The position numbers and the translations under genes were made by a program. Positions 55,072 through 64,000 of a stretch of 64,000 nucleotides of DNA are shown piece after piece. The DNA lies in contig NZ_CP041030.1 in the NCBI RefSeq assembly GCF_012224145.1, forward strand, positions 1,550,001 through 1,614,000, written 5' to 3'. Positions within the stretch are counted from its first letter, which is position 1. Each line of letters opens with the position of its first letter. The stretch is from Francisella sp. LA112445 (GTDB taxonomy: Bacteria; Pseudomonadota; Gammaproteobacteria; Francisellales; Francisellaceae). The notes under the pieces were generated by a model. It saw nothing but the letters and a program-made list of their open reading frames with translations, ran no database searches and had not been told where the DNA came from.

Positions 55072-56769
55072 ATGAAAGCAACACAAACTCTTATTGCTAC
55101 TACTAAAGAGCTTCCTAAAGAAGCCGTACTTATTAGTCACCAATACATGTTAAAAGCTGGTCTCATTAAAAAGCTAGCTTCAGGTATATATACTTGGATG
55201 CCTATGGGACTAAAAGTATTACAAAAAATCCAAGAAATTGTTCGTTTAGAAATGAATAAAGCTGGCGCTAGTGAACTACTATTACCAAGTGTACTACCAT
55301 CTGAGCTTTTACAAGAGACTCATCGCTGGGATAAATTTGGTCCAGAACTTTTAAAACTAAAAGATAGACATGACAGAGACTTTTGCTATGGCCCAACTCA
55401 TGAAGAACCTATAGTAGATATGGCTAGAGATACTATCAAAAGTTATAAGCAACTTCCTTTGAACCTATATCAAATCCAGACAAAATTTAGAGATGAAATA
55501 CGCCCTCGCTTTGGAGTGATGCGTGCTCGTGAATTTATAATGAAAGACTCATACTCTTTTCATGAAAATAGTGAGTGTCTAAATAATACATACCAAGTAA
55601 TGTATCAAACTTATTGTAATATTTTAGATAAGATAGGTTTAGAATATCGTCCTGTAAAAGCAGATACTGGAGCTATTGGTGGTGATAATAGTCATGAGTT
55701 TCAAGTGCTAGCAAATGCTGGAGAAGATATTATTTGCTATAGTAATGATAGCGATTATGCTGCAAATATAGAGCTAGCTACTTATGCAAAACCTGATCTT
55801 CACAAAAAAGAAACATCGCAAAATTCTATAGAAAAAATCCATACACCTAACATAAAGACTATCGAGAAGCTTTGTAAAGAAATGAAGTTCGATATTAAAC
55901 AAACTATAAAAACTATGGTTGTCAAAGATGCTCAAGGGAAATTCTTTGCATTAGTCGTTAGAGGTGATCACGAGCTTAATGAAACAAAGATCAATAAGCT
56001 TCCTCAAATATCTGCTCCATATACTCTAGCTTCGCATGAAGAGATTTTTGAAATTTTCAATGCAAACCCAGGCTCTCTTGGGATATACAATTGTCCTATT
56101 CAAATAATAGCTGACTATAGCGCTGTAGCAATATCAAACTTATGCTGTGGTGCTAATGAAGATGATTATCACCTGACAAATATAAATTGGGATAAAGATG
56201 TAACTAATTATGAAGTTGCTGATATTAGAAATGTAGTAGCTGGAGATATTTCTCCTGATGGTAAAGGTACTTTAGAGTTAACAAATGGTGTAGAAGTTGG
56301 TCATATCTTTGAATTAGGAGATGTCTACTCAAAACCAATGAATGCAACTGTAATTGGTCAAGATGGTAAATCTAAGCCTATATTAATGGGTTGCTATGGC
56401 TTTGGTGTATCTCGAGTTATGGCTGCAGCAATTGAGCAATCACACGATGATAAAGGTATAGTTTGGCCAGAAGCTATAGCGCCATTTGAAGTTGCCATAC
56501 TTCCGATCAATTACAACAAATCAGAAAATGTAAAAAAGGTAGCGGATACTTTATATCAAGAGCTATTAGATAAAGGGTTAGATGTATTATTAGATGATCG
56601 TGGCGCAAGGCCTGGTGTAATGTTTGCTGATGCTGATCTTGTTGGCTATTCTCATCATGTGGTAATCGGTGATAGACTCCTTGATCAAGGACTAATAGAA
56701 TATAAAAATCGTAAAACTCAAGAGAAACAAGAAATAACTATTGAGCAATTACTGAAGATCTTAAAATAA
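55072..56769 (+). CDS. proS: Prolyl-tRNA synthetase
   Basis: 565 aa from the ATG at 55072; the frame opens earlier at a TTG that lies between the -10 box and this ATG and is not needed. It is the bacterial class II type with the editing (INS) domain: motif 1 (GMYTWMPMG-like [16 protein letters not shown]), motif 2 ([20 protein letters not shown]), an insertion from ~225 to 400, motif 3 ([17 protein letters not shown]) and the anticodon domain. It charges tRNA-Pro. Confidence 0.97.
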   Translation: MKATQTLIATTKELPKEAVLISHQYMLKAGLIKKLASGIYTWMPMGLKVLQKIQEIVRLEMNKAGASELLLPSVLPSELLQETHRWDKFGPELLKLKDRHDRDFCYGPTHEEPIVDMARDTIKSYKQLPLNLYQIQTKFRDEIRPRFGVMRAREFIMKDSYSFHENSECLNNTYQVMYQTYCNILDKIGLEYRPVKADTGAIGGDNSHEFQVLANAGEDIICYSNDSDYAANIELATYAKPDLHKKETSQNSIEKIHTPNIKTIEKLCKEMKFDIKQTIKTMVVKDAQGKFFALVVRGDHELNETKINKLPQISAPYTLASHEEIFEIFNANPGSLGIYNCPIQIIADYSAVAISNLCCGANEDDYHLTNINWDKDVTNYEVADIRNVVAGDISPDGKGTLELTNGVEVGHIFELGDVYSKPMNATVIGQDGKSKPILMGCYGFGVSRVMAAAIEQSHDDKGIVWPEAIAPFEVAILPINYNKSENVKKVADTLYQELLDKGLDVLLDDRGARPGVMFADADLVGYSHHVVIGDRLLDQGLIEYKNRKTQEKQEITIEQLLKILK

Positions 56770-56771
56770 AT

Positions 56772-58442
56772 CTATAATTTTCTAGAATATTTTCTAAAGC
56801 TTTTTACTATCTCATAGACTAAGGTTGCATTAATAACAATATGTATCAACATTGCAAGACTTATCCCCTTAAAGGCTTTTATAGCTAGAAACTGCGTAGA
56901 TTTAATCGTTAACCAATCAAGTAGTTCATATATAAATGTACCAAAACTTAATATTACATAACTTACAAAAATACTAAAAGTAAAATAAACAACTTTATTT
57001 AAAGTACTACTTTGTTTATCAAGAGAATATAAATATCCTATTAAAAATACCGAAAATAAACTTAAAAAGAGTGAAAACAAATATGGCTTTAACAATACCA
57101 ATATAGTAAATGCAATATTTATAGATACTAGCCATATTAAAGATTTAAATGCTGATGTTCCATAATCACTAACATATTTTTCAAAACCCAATATAAGCTT
57201 ATTAAAAAAATCTCGACTTTTAAATTTTAAAGTTTGATAGTGATTTTCACATTCCTCTTTATAAAACTCAACGGCCTTAATAGTATCATTCTTTTTAAGT
57301 GATTCATGCTTTAGGATTCTGTAAGTTTCTTGTTTATCTTTAATTGATATTTCCTTTGAACACTTATTACCATTAATTTCAGCATCATAGAAGTCCAAAA
57401 TTGCTGAATTATTTATATTTACTCTAGCTAGATTTAACCCCTCTTTAAATTCAGCAGCTCTAAAACTAGCATTTTCCTTAAATGTTGTATATCTAAAATC
57501 TACATGATTATTAAAGGTTGCTTCCTCAAATATACTATCTTTATGAAATTTCGTATTTTTGAGATTAATTTTTTCAAAATAATTTGAACTTGAAAACTCT
57601 ATAACATCTAGAAATTCTGTATATGATAGATCAATATTTGATTTAAAAGTAACTCCATTTAAAATAATACGATTTTCAAACTTGGAATTACTAAAGCTTA
57701 CATTTTCATAAAACTTTATATCCTTAAATACTAACATACCAAAGAATTTAGATTTTATATTTAAATCTACTTCTTTATGAAACTTAGACTTTTCAAAAGA
57801 AATATCTGAATCATATTGAGAATATTGCATTTTTATAATATCTCTAAATATAGTATTTTTGAAATATAGTAGACTATCTTTAGTAAGCTTATATAATCTT
57901 CCAGGGAAAAGAACTCCTTTATTAAACACACAAGATTTCACTTTAATATTAAAAAACTTAATATCGAAAAATTTAACAATTCCTAGAAAGTCACATGACA
58001 TAAAAGATAGTCTTCTTAACATCCCTAATAACTCTAGTTGTCCTTTAAAAGAACAGTTACTAAATCTAATATTGTTTTTCTCACAACTAAGGCTTAACTT
58101 TATAGATCCTGAGAAGACAAAAAAACAATTAACAAAATTTATATCTTTAGTTGAATATTTTTCTAAGATTTCATCTATAATTTTTTGGTTTCTAAAAACA
58201 CGACAACTTATAGTTTTTTTATTTGAAGTGGAGTCTGGTAGACTATTTTCTTCAAGCTGTTTAATAGAGTTTATAATAAAATATTTTTTCCAAGGGATCT
58301 TATCGCTATTAACTGTAACTATTGACCCTTCAATATTTCCAATACTAGATGTATCATCACTATGGCTAAATTTTATTTCCTTATCATCATTTTGAAAAGT
58401 AATGTCTTCATAATGATCTCTAATTTTCTGATTATCATCCAT
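56772..58442 (-). CDS. Pentapeptide-repeat-like protein with C-terminal membrane domain
   Basis: 556 aa. The middle (about 95-345) repeats a short pattern of the A/F-x-F type (FSNCSFKGQL, FENRIILNGVTF, FRYTTFKENASFRAAEFKEG), which should fold as a right-handed quadrilateral helix. A basic linker (about 350-410) follows, then four to five membrane helices and a basic end (FRKYSRKL). There is no signal peptide, so the repeat domain should be cytoplasmic. Pentapeptide proteins can mimic DNA or act as scaffolds; the function here is unknown. It ends two bases from convergent proS. Confidence 0.8.
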   Translation of the reverse strand: MDDNQKIRDHYEDITFQNDDKEIKFSHSDDTSSIGNIEGSIVTVNSDKIPWKKYFIINSIKQLEENSLPDSTSNKKTISCRVFRNQKIIDEILEKYSTKDINFVNCFFVFSGSIKLSLSCEKNNIRFSNCSFKGQLELLGMLRRLSFMSCDFLGIVKFFDIKFFNIKVKSCVFNKGVLFPGRLYKLTKDSLLYFKNTIFRDIIKMQYSQYDSDISFEKSKFHKEVDLNIKSKFFGMLVFKDIKFYENVSFSNSKFENRIILNGVTFKSNIDLSYTEFLDVIEFSSSNYFEKINLKNTKFHKDSIFEEATFNNHVDFRYTTFKENASFRAAEFKEGLNLARVNINNSAILDFYDAEINGNKCSKEISIKDKQETYRILKHESLKKNDTIKAVEFYKEECENHYQTLKFKSRDFFNKLILGFEKYVSDYGTSAFKSLIWLVSINIAFTILVLLKPYLFSLFLSLFSVFLIGYLYSLDKQSSTLNKVVYFTFSIFVSYVILSFGTFIYELLDWLTIKSTQFLAIKAFKGISLAMLIHIVINATLVYEIVKSFRKYSRKL

Positions 58443-58522
58443 AGCTTAAACTATATAAAACTAATTTCTTAAATAAAATTATGCTTTAAAAATCAACGAT
58501 AGTACATAGCCAAATTTTATAC

Positions 58523-58528
58523 TATAAT
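58523..58528 (+). promoter_or_regulatory. -10 box of the aminotransferase gene
   Basis: TATAAT 33 bases before the ATG at 58562. The -35 region is weak. Confidence 0.45.
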
Positions 58529-58561
58529 TAGCTAATATTCTTGTATAAAAGAGAAACAAAT

Positions 58562-59695
58562 ATGATACAACCAAAACCATATATTGATACTTCCCCTTCT
58601 GTATACGGTAAATTTTCAACAATGGCAGTAGAATACAAAGCAGCTAACTTCACACAAGGCGCTCCTGATTTTGATACTCCAGAATGGCTAATTGATCGTG
58701 CAAATTTTTATATGAAAAAAGGCAAAAACCAATATGCTCCAATTCCAGGAGCTATGGCTCTACGCCAAGCTATAGTTCATAAAACTAAGCATTGCTATGG
58801 GGCTGATGTAGCTATTGATAATGTAGTAATTACTGCAGGCGCTCAAGAAGGCCTATTTACCACGATATCTACATATGTTGGAGCTGGTGATGAAGTCATT
58901 ATGTTTGACCCTATATTTGATACTTATGCTGGTGTTACAAAATTCAACCAAGGAAAATGTGTAAGGCTTACATTACTACCAAATGGTAATATTGATATCC
59001 AAGCTATTGCTAATGCCATTACTGATAAAACAAAAATTATAATCTTAAACTCACCACATAACCCTATGGGAACTATAATATCAAAAAGTGAGTATCAAGA
59101 AATTGCAAAGATAGTCAAAGATAAAGATATTCTAGTAATATCTGATGAAGTTTATGAACATATTTATGCAGGTGATAGCTTCACAAGTGCTATAGAAATA
59201 CCTGAGTTAAGAGATAAACTAGTTGTATTACAATCTCTCGGTAAAACATATAACGTTACAGGTTGGCGTCAAGGTGTAATGATTGCCCCTGCAGATATTA
59301 TAAAAAATGTCTTAGCTATAAAACAATTTTCAACTTTTTCAGCAGTTCACCCTCTACAACTTTCATTAGCTGAAGGAATCTTAGAACACCCTGAATACTA
59401 TGAAAACTTACATAAGCTATATAAAAAGCAAAATGCTCTACTTAGAGAAAATATGCAAGGGTCAAGGTTCAAAGTTTTAGAGTGGCAAGGATCTCCTTTC
59501 CAAATGATAGATTATAGTGAAATAAGTAATGAAGATGATCACACTTTTGCAACTAAACTTATTAAAGAATATGGGGTTGGAGTTGTACCAATGTCAACAC
59601 TATTTGAGACTCCTCAGCATAAATTTTTAAGAATTTGTTTTGCAAAGAAAGATGCTGAAATAATCAAAGGTGCTAAAATATTAGCGCAGATATAG
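58562..59695 (+). CDS. ybdL: Methionine/glutamine aminotransferase, YbdL type
   Basis: 377 aa from the ATG at 58562; an upstream TTG in frame is unlikely. It is a PLP fold-type I enzyme: NQYAPIPGAMALRQAI, NSPHNPMGTIIS, ISDEVYEHI, SLGKTYNVTGWRQG with the PLP Lys, and RICFAKKD at the end, all as in YbdL/kynurenine aminotransferase. It transfers the amino group of methionine or glutamine to keto acids. The YafV-like omega-amidase 2.3 kb downstream acts on the product of such reactions, so the two probably form a salvage pathway. Confidence 0.9.
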   Translation: MIQPKPYIDTSPSVYGKFSTMAVEYKAANFTQGAPDFDTPEWLIDRANFYMKKGKNQYAPIPGAMALRQAIVHKTKHCYGADVAIDNVVITAGAQEGLFTTISTYVGAGDEVIMFDPIFDTYAGVTKFNQGKCVRLTLLPNGNIDIQAIANAITDKTKIIILNSPHNPMGTIISKSEYQEIAKIVKDKDILVISDEVYEHIYAGDSFTSAIEIPELRDKLVVLQSLGKTYNVTGWRQGVMIAPADIIKNVLAIKQFSTFSAVHPLQLSLAEGILEHPEYYENLHKLYKKQNALLRENMQGSRFKVLEWQGSPFQMIDYSEISNEDDHTFATKLIKEYGVGVVPMSTLFETPQHKFLRICFAKKDAEIIKGAKILAQI

Positions 59696-59713
59696 TAATC
59701 CGAAAGAGATTCA

Positions 59714-59764
59714 TCATTCTACGATACTCAATCAAGTTCAGCACAGGCTTTGACCATAGAATCT
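59714..59764. repeat. Extended dispersed repeat copy (TCATTCT...GAATCT)
   Basis: Starts TCATTCTACGATACTCA and ends CACAGGCTTTGACCATAGAATCT; the outer parts match the 30-bp palindrome at 21233, 25386 and 32405, with about 20 extra bases in the middle. It follows the aminotransferase gene. Confidence 0.65.
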
Positions 59765-59865
59765 AACTTTAAGACCTATAGCAACTAAATACTATGTCCA
59801 ATTCCTAAATTCATTGGTTTATATATATTTCATGTAGTAGATAATTAAGTCAGTTGAGATTAATA

Positions 59866-60261
59866 TTATTTTTCTTGTATCATACTGATGAATGTGGCTG
59901 ATTTAAGTGAGTTTCCTTGTTTACCATACTTCACTGCTAAATTTGTTGTACTTTGAGATACTCTCTTCATTACAACTTCTATAAAGTCATTAGGATCATT
60001 ATCATTAACCGCCAGAATCAACGCTTTTTGCTCATTCTTCTGATTTGTGTTTATTGCATACGACTCACCTGCTAGACTAGGAGCTTGGTCAGACTCTATT
60101 AACCTTAGTGCCTCACTATAAACGTCATTTAGGCTCTTATGTACATCTACTGTAGAATAACCTTGATTATTATATCTAATATTATTAGTAGCGCATGCTG
60201 AAACCATAGCCATAAGAACAACTAGTATTAATAGCCTAAAATTCAACTTAATATTTTTCAT
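59866..60261 (-). CDS. DUF3568-type lipoprotein 1 of 4
   Basis: 131 aa. Lipobox with Cys23 (LMAMVSACATN) after a hydrophobic leader, so it should be lipid-anchored in the envelope. The mature part shares the pattern of the next three genes: GYSTVDVHKSLNDVYSEALR, a middle SYAINTNQK, and NLAVKYGKQGNSLKSATFIS at the end, typical of the DUF3568 family known mainly from Francisella. Function unknown. This is the most divergent copy. Confidence 0.82.
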   Translation of the reverse strand: MKNIKLNFRLLILVVLMAMVSACATNNIRYNNQGYSTVDVHKSLNDVYSEALRLIESDQAPSLAGESYAINTNQKNEQKALILAVNDNDPNDFIEVVMKRVSQSTTNLAVKYGKQGNSLKSATFISMIQEK

Positions 60262-60407
60262 CTGTTAAATATATAAGGTATATGTAGTTTCAATTATGTT
60301 ATTAGAACTTTAGTTTGTCAATATTTTAAAATTAGTTAAATTAACAATCTATATTTAATATCCGATCTGATATTAGAAGTAATAATGATTAAAAATAAAA
60401 GCTTTGA

Positions 60408-60842
60408 TTACCCCTTAACTAACTGCGGTCTATCAATATCTTGCTGTATTGCAGTAACTAGAGATGATGATCTTATCGATGCTCCTGATGCCCCATCTTT
60501 TATATATATCTTTGTTGTATCTTTTGAGACTTTTTTGATTATAATGTCAAGATAGTCTGAAGAGCTATTTTGGCTTTTAGCTACTATTACGGCCATAGTG
60601 TTCATTTTATCAGTAGAGCTAATATTATATAATTTACCATTTAAGTCACATATCTGACCAACTTTTATTGACTCAATAGTTGCATTATAAACTTCATCGT
60701 AAGTATGGTGTAACGTAGCAATATAATAACCATCTTTATATTCAGTTGCATTAGAGCTACTGCTAAACATAGCACAGCTAGATAGCATAGTAAAAATGAT
60801 AGACAAAATTAAAACAGAGATTTTTGAATTTAGATTTTTCAT
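60408..60842 (-). CDS. DUF3568-type lipoprotein 2 of 4
   Basis: 144 aa, Cys23 in TMLSSCAMFSS. It keeps the family pattern (DGYYIATLHHTYDEVYNATI, IVAKSQNSSSDYLDIIIKKV, KIYIKDGASGASIRSSSLVT) and has a short C-terminal extension (DRPQLVKG). A second Cys (GQICDLNG) is found only in this copy. Confidence 0.82.
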   Translation of the reverse strand: MKNLNSKISVLILSIIFTMLSSCAMFSSSSNATEYKDGYYIATLHHTYDEVYNATIESIKVGQICDLNGKLYNISSTDKMNTMAVIVAKSQNSSSDYLDIIIKKVSKDTTKIYIKDGASGASIRSSSLVTAIQQDIDRPQLVKG

Positions 60843-60917
60843 GTTTTTGCAGAAATTATTGCTATATCATAGATTATGTTATCAGAGTTTTTATTTGTCA
60901 ATCTAAGAGATTAGATA

Positions 60918-61325
60918 TTAGTGATGATTGATATTATTTTGTATAAGAGAAACTAAAGCAGATGATCTAATAGCATTACCCTCACTACCATATTTTATAG
61001 ATATTTGAGTTTTATCTTTTGCTTTTTTCTCAATAGCAATTTCAACGAAATCACTAGGGGTATTATCACTCTCTGCAGCAATAACTGCTTCGTTTTCCAT
61101 TTTTTTATTTATTTTGATATCATACGGACTACCATTTAAGTCATATGTTTGACCATTCTCTAGAGCTTCCAAAGAAGCCTTATAGACACTACCAAAACTT
61201 TGGTTAAGAACTGTTGTATAGTATCCATTATTAAAATTAGAACCACCAAAAGTTGAACACCCAGATAATATAGCCAAAACAATAGCCAAAACTATCAAGT
61301 TAAATTTTGATCTTAAAGTACTCAT
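60918..61325 (-). CDS. DUF3568-type lipoprotein 3 of 4
   Basis: 135 aa, Cys23 in AILSGCSTFGG. Pattern: NGYYTTVLNQSFGSVYKASL, VIAAESDNTPSDFVEIAIEK, QISIKYGSEGNAIRSSALVS. It is closest to copy 4, with GCSTFG at the lipobox in both, so these two probably arose from the latest duplication. Confidence 0.84.
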   Translation of the reverse strand: MSTLRSKFNLIVLAIVLAILSGCSTFGGSNFNNGYYTTVLNQSFGSVYKASLEALENGQTYDLNGSPYDIKINKKMENEAVIAAESDNTPSDFVEIAIEKKAKDKTQISIKYGSEGNAIRSSALVSLIQNNINHH

Positions 61326-61420
61326 TTACTTCATCTCCCAATATAACGTGAACTAATTATCTTACTAGGCATCTTATTTGTCAATGCTTAACAAACCATA
61401 TTAGCTTGTAAAAGAAAAAG

Positions 61421-61846
61421 TTAAAGTTTCTTGGACGTTTTACTTAAATTATCTTGTATCATAGTTACGAAAGCTGATGACCCTATCGTGTCACCATTAC
61501 TACCATGTTTTACTGCAATTCTAGTATTATCTTTTGATTGCTCCTGGATAACGACCTCAATAAAGTCAGAATTGTCAGTATTACTTTCCGCAACAATTAC
61601 ACCCCCACCACCAGCTAATTTTTTATCTACTTTAAGACTATACTCATTTCCACTATTATCTCTTGTTACGCCAGTTTTTATAAGTCTTAATGATTCACTA
61701 TATACCTTATTAAAACTTTGATTGATAGTAGTTATATAGTAACCATCTTTATAATAACTCCCTGTCCCAAAAGTAGAACACCCATATATTAAAGCGAATA
61801 TTATTACTAAAACAAATACACTAGACCTTAACTTTAAACTCCTCAT
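61421..61846 (-). CDS. DUF3568-type lipoprotein 4 of 4
   Basis: 141 aa, Cys23 in ALIYGCSTFGT. Pattern: DGYYITTINQSFNKVYSESL, VIVAESNTDNSDFIEVVIQE, RIAVKHGSNGDTIGSSAFVT, then a basic tail SKTSKKL. First gene of the array in reading direction. The 75-147-base gaps between copies leave room for separate promoters. Confidence 0.84.
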   Translation of the reverse strand: MRSLKLRSSVFVLVIIFALIYGCSTFGTGSYYKDGYYITTINQSFNKVYSESLRLIKTGVTRDNSGNEYSLKVDKKLAGGGGVIVAESNTDNSDFIEVVIQEQSKDNTRIAVKHGSNGDTIGSSAFVTMIQDNLSKTSKKL

Positions 61847-62027
61847 ATCTCACACCTGAATTTTAAATTAAATTAATTTTCATTATCTTCCTAGTATTTA
61901 CTATTGTCAATAATGTTAAAAGCACTTTAAGATTTTTTATATACATGAATAATTAAATATAATAATAACAGCTTAAAAAGTGTTAAAATCTGAATATTAA
62001 GCTAAATAAATCATTTAAGGTTTTAAA

Positions 62028-62798
62028 ATGTCAAATTTAAAAATTAGCATAATTCAAACAGATATTATTTGGGATAATAAACAACAAAATTATAATAATT
62101 TAGAAAAAAAATTAGCTCAAATTGATAGTGACACAGATATCGTCGTTTTACCAGAAATGTTTAACACTGGGTTTATAATGAACCCTACTAATGAAGCTAG
62201 TACAGAGCAAGATATTATCAATTGGATGTCTAAACAAGTAGAAGGCAAAAACTATGCTCTTGTTGGCAGTGCTGCTACATTTACAGATACAAAAATAGCA
62301 AATAGACTTTATTTTGTAACACCTGAACAACAACTCTATACTTATGATAAGAATCATCTATTTATTCATGCAGGAGAAGATAAAAAATATTCTAGTGGTA
62401 ATAAACGAGAGATTATAAACTATAGAGGCTTTAACATATTGCTTACTGTATGCTTTGATCTACGTTTCCCCGTATTTAACTGTAATAATAATGACTATGA
62501 CATACTATTAAATGTAGCATGTTGGCCAGAGTCTCGACGTCAACATTGGCAAGCTTTACTTAAGGCTAGAGCTATAGAAAACCAAGCTTTTGTAATAGCA
62601 TGTAATAGAGTTGGTGAGGATCCTAATGTTAGTTATTCTGGTGATAGTATGATTATAAATTACAATGGCGATACTTTAGCTCATGAAGAATATAAAGAAG
62701 CAATACTAACGGCTAATTTGAGTAAGAAAGCACAACAAGAACATCGCCAAGCTTTTAACTTCTTAGCATCTCAAGATAATTTTACTCTGCATCTCTAA
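62028..62798 (+). CDS. yafV: Omega-amidase, YafV-like nitrilase-family protein
   Basis: 256 aa with the nitrilase triad: Glu in VLPEMFNTGF, Lys in YDKNHLF, Cys in LLTVCFDLRFPVF. The sequence around it (NVACWPESRRQHWQALLKAR) is that of YafV/Nit2, which hydrolyses alpha-ketoglutaramate or alpha-ketosuccinamate, the products of glutamine or asparagine transamination. It fits a pathway with the YbdL-type aminotransferase at 58.6 kb. Its end overlaps convergent nusB by 17 bases. Confidence 0.9.
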   Translation: MSNLKISIIQTDIIWDNKQQNYNNLEKKLAQIDSDTDIVVLPEMFNTGFIMNPTNEASTEQDIINWMSKQVEGKNYALVGSAATFTDTKIANRLYFVTPEQQLYTYDKNHLFIHAGEDKKYSSGNKREIINYRGFNILLTVCFDLRFPVFNCNNNDYDILLNVACWPESRRQHWQALLKARAIENQAFVIACNRVGEDPNVSYSGDSMIINYNGDTLAHEEYKEAILTANLSKKAQQEHRQAFNFLASQDNFTLHL

Positions 62799-63207
62799 TA
62801 GATTTAGAGAGCTTCTGTAAAACAGCATTAATAAATTTATACCCTTCTTCAGTTCCCATACTAAATGCTATCTCAACATATTCTTTTATTATTATTTGAT
62901 ATGGATTCTCTAAACATTCTATAAGTTCTGCTATAGCAACTTGTAAAACTGCATAATCAACATAATTAATAAAATCCATTCCATCATCGGAGTTCTCTGA
63001 GATATAGCTATCGATTGTAGTTTGATTTGCCTCAACAGCATCAACAAGCCTATAAAAAAGGTTCCAATCAGTTTGATGACGACCAGCATTATCAGCATAG
63101 TATTGTACTTTCAGCTCATCAAAAGTATTATCATTAACTTTTTTTTGGTATAAAGCTTGTACAGTGTATAGTCGAGCATTATTTCTAGCTCTAGCAGTAG
63201 TTTTCAT
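62782..63207 (-). CDS. nusB: Transcription antitermination factor NusB
   Basis: 141 aa, all-helical. The Arg-rich N-terminus (TARARNNARLYTVQALYQKK) binds boxA RNA, and the C-terminus (QIIIKEYVEIAFSMGTEEGY, KFINAVLQKLS) is typical. It works with NusE in rRNA antitermination. Not linked to ribH here as it is in many bacteria. Confidence 0.93.
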   Translation of the reverse strand: MKTTARARNNARLYTVQALYQKKVNDNTFDELKVQYYADNAGRHQTDWNLFYRLVDAVEANQTTIDSYISENSDDGMDFINYVDYAVLQVAIAELIECLENPYQIIIKEYVEIAFSMGTEEGYKFINAVLQKLSKSIRDAE

Positions 63208-63286
63208 AAATTCCTTTGATGTTTTTTTAGATAATTTAAGATATTATTATTTCGCAAATAACTATTATAACCTATCAGTAAAAAAT

Positions 63287-63736
63287 ATGTATAAGTGGTG
63301 GCAAGAAATTGATCTAAAAGATATGACAAGTGAACAATGGGAGTCTATTTGTGATAGATGTGGTCTATGTTGCTTAAACAAACTTCAAGATGATGAAACT
63401 GATGAAGTATATTATACCAAGGTTAGTTGTAAGCTTTTAGATACTAATAAATGCCAATGCAGCATGTATGAAAAAAGAAAACAGCTTGTTCCTGAATGTA
63501 TAAACCTAACTTATAAACAGCTAAAAAATCATGCGCATAAATGGTTACCAAACAGTTGTAGCTATAAACTATTATTCGAAGGCAAAGATCTACCAGATTG
63601 GCACCATTTAAATAACAATGGCTCAACAGAAAAAATGCATCGAGAGAAAAAATCTGCTAAACATTTTGCAATTTCAGAATATGAATTAGATGTTGATGAG
63701 TATTTAGAAGATTTCATAATAAAAATAGATAACTGA
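63287..63736 (+). CDS. YcgN/UPF0260-family Cys-cluster protein
   Basis: 149 aa from the ATG at 63287; the open frame upstream overlaps nusB antisense. Starts KWWQEIDLKDMTSEQWESIC and has a Cys-rich cluster (CDRCGLCCLNKLQ, SCKLLDTNKCQCSMYEKR, VPECINLT, SCSYKLL), which in this family may bind zinc or an iron-sulfur cluster. Function not known. Normal length for YcgN. Confidence 0.9.
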   Translation: MYKWWQEIDLKDMTSEQWESICDRCGLCCLNKLQDDETDEVYYTKVSCKLLDTNKCQCSMYEKRKQLVPECINLTYKQLKNHAHKWLPNSCSYKLLFEGKDLPDWHHLNNNGSTEKMHREKKSAKHFAISEYELDVDEYLEDFIIKIDN

Positions 63737-63752
63737 TTTTTAGTTTTTGGTA

Positions 63753-63758
63753 TATAAT
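63753..63758 (+). promoter_or_regulatory. -10 box of the last gene
   Basis: TATAAT 30 bases before the ATG at 63788. No strong -35. Confidence 0.4.
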
Positions 63759-63787
63759 TCGCTCACTATTTCATATTGGGCATATGA

Positions 63788-64000
63788 ATGTCTAATTTAC
63801 TCTCTATAAATCCATTTTATGAAAAGATCATAGATGATTATCTAAATAATGGCTATTGTATAATTGATAACTGGTTGGACATCTCTGAAACTATATTCTT
63901 AAGATCTGAACTAGATATGCTCAACGAAGCTGACTCTTTTAGAAAATCTGCCATAGGTAATCGTTTAAATGAAAACCTTGAAAGATCTATTCGCAGTGAT
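63788..64000 (+). CDS. 2OG-Fe(II) oxygenase-like protein, 5' part only
   Basis: The first 71 codons of a gene cut by the window edge: NPFYEKIIDDYLNNGYCIID, NWLDISETIFLRSELDML, then FRKSAIGNRLNENLERSIRS. The start resembles SM-20/PhyH-like 2-oxoglutarate-dependent oxygenases (a flexible helix, then GYxIIDNWL), but the iron ligands would lie beyond the edge. Confidence 0.6.
   Translation, partial: MSNLLSINPFYEKIIDDYLNNGYCIIDNWLDISETIFLRSELDMLNEADSFRKSAIGNRLNENLERSIRSD

Overview
The window is a 64 kb piece of an AT-rich gammaproteobacterial chromosome that looks like Francisella, probably an environmental or fish-associated lineage. The evidence is the PanG-type ketopantoate reductase heading a panG-panB-panC-panD-coaX operon, a tandem array of four DUF3568-type lipoproteins, the very low GC, and the general gene complement. 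No 16S rRNA is present, so the species cannot be fixed.

Layout. 1-9.2 kb is housekeeping: end of an inositol monophosphatase gene, rsmB, ligA with a coupled papain-like hydrolase, the complete pantothenate operon, and two GNAT acetyltransferases. 9.2-27.7 kb holds the recombination genes recD-recB and recC, all on the minus strand and split by about 9.9 kb of accessory DNA. That island carries a type II restriction-modification (R-M) system with a controller protein, HNH-type endonuclease and m5C methyltransferase. It also has a Sir2-family operon, a DnaB-like ATPase, a WYL-domain regulator paired with a PD-(D/E)XK nuclease, and small unknown genes. 27.9-29.6 kb has a DUF3883-type nuclease and the remains of an NgoFVII-like restriction enzyme. 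29.6-36.7 kb is a stretch of metabolic and secreted-protein genes (glutamate-synthase-like, permease, dapF with an aspartoacylase-family hydrolase). 37.0-38.7 kb is a methyltransferase/HNH pair. 38.75-46.3 kb is an integrative element in the 3' end of tRNA-Leu(UAA), with integrase, AlpA, Toprim primase, DUF3987 helicase and Mrr-like nuclease. 46.3-64 kb returns to core genes: tRNA Gly-Cys-Leu, a SPOR protein, gloB, sufE-hemD-hemX-hemY, tRNA-Asn, DsbB, proS, a pentapeptide-repeat membrane protein, a methionine aminotransferase, the lipoprotein array, an omega-amidase and nusB.

The most interesting signal is a promoter element shared by five minus-strand accessory units inside the recB-recC island. 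A 16-bp site with GACA-N6-TGTC half-sites sits exactly 11 bp upstream of a -10 box in front of an unknown 186-aa gene (15.5 kb), the membrane-protein/Sir2 operon (20.26 kb), the DnaB-like ATPase (21.1 kb), the nuclease-WYL operon (23.45 kb) and a small gene with a probable ATA start (23.85 kb). I found it nowhere else when scanning by eye. It suggests that these genes form one co-regulated system, most simply controlled by the WYL protein. The sequence does not show what that system does; antiphage defence is the natural guess from the neighbours.

Other notable points are an in-frame insertion of intergenic palindromic repeats into recC, two families of dispersed palindromes, two clusters of TGTGTTA iterons in the integrative element, and long inverted repeats with pyrimidine-rich loops near tRNA-Asn and proS.
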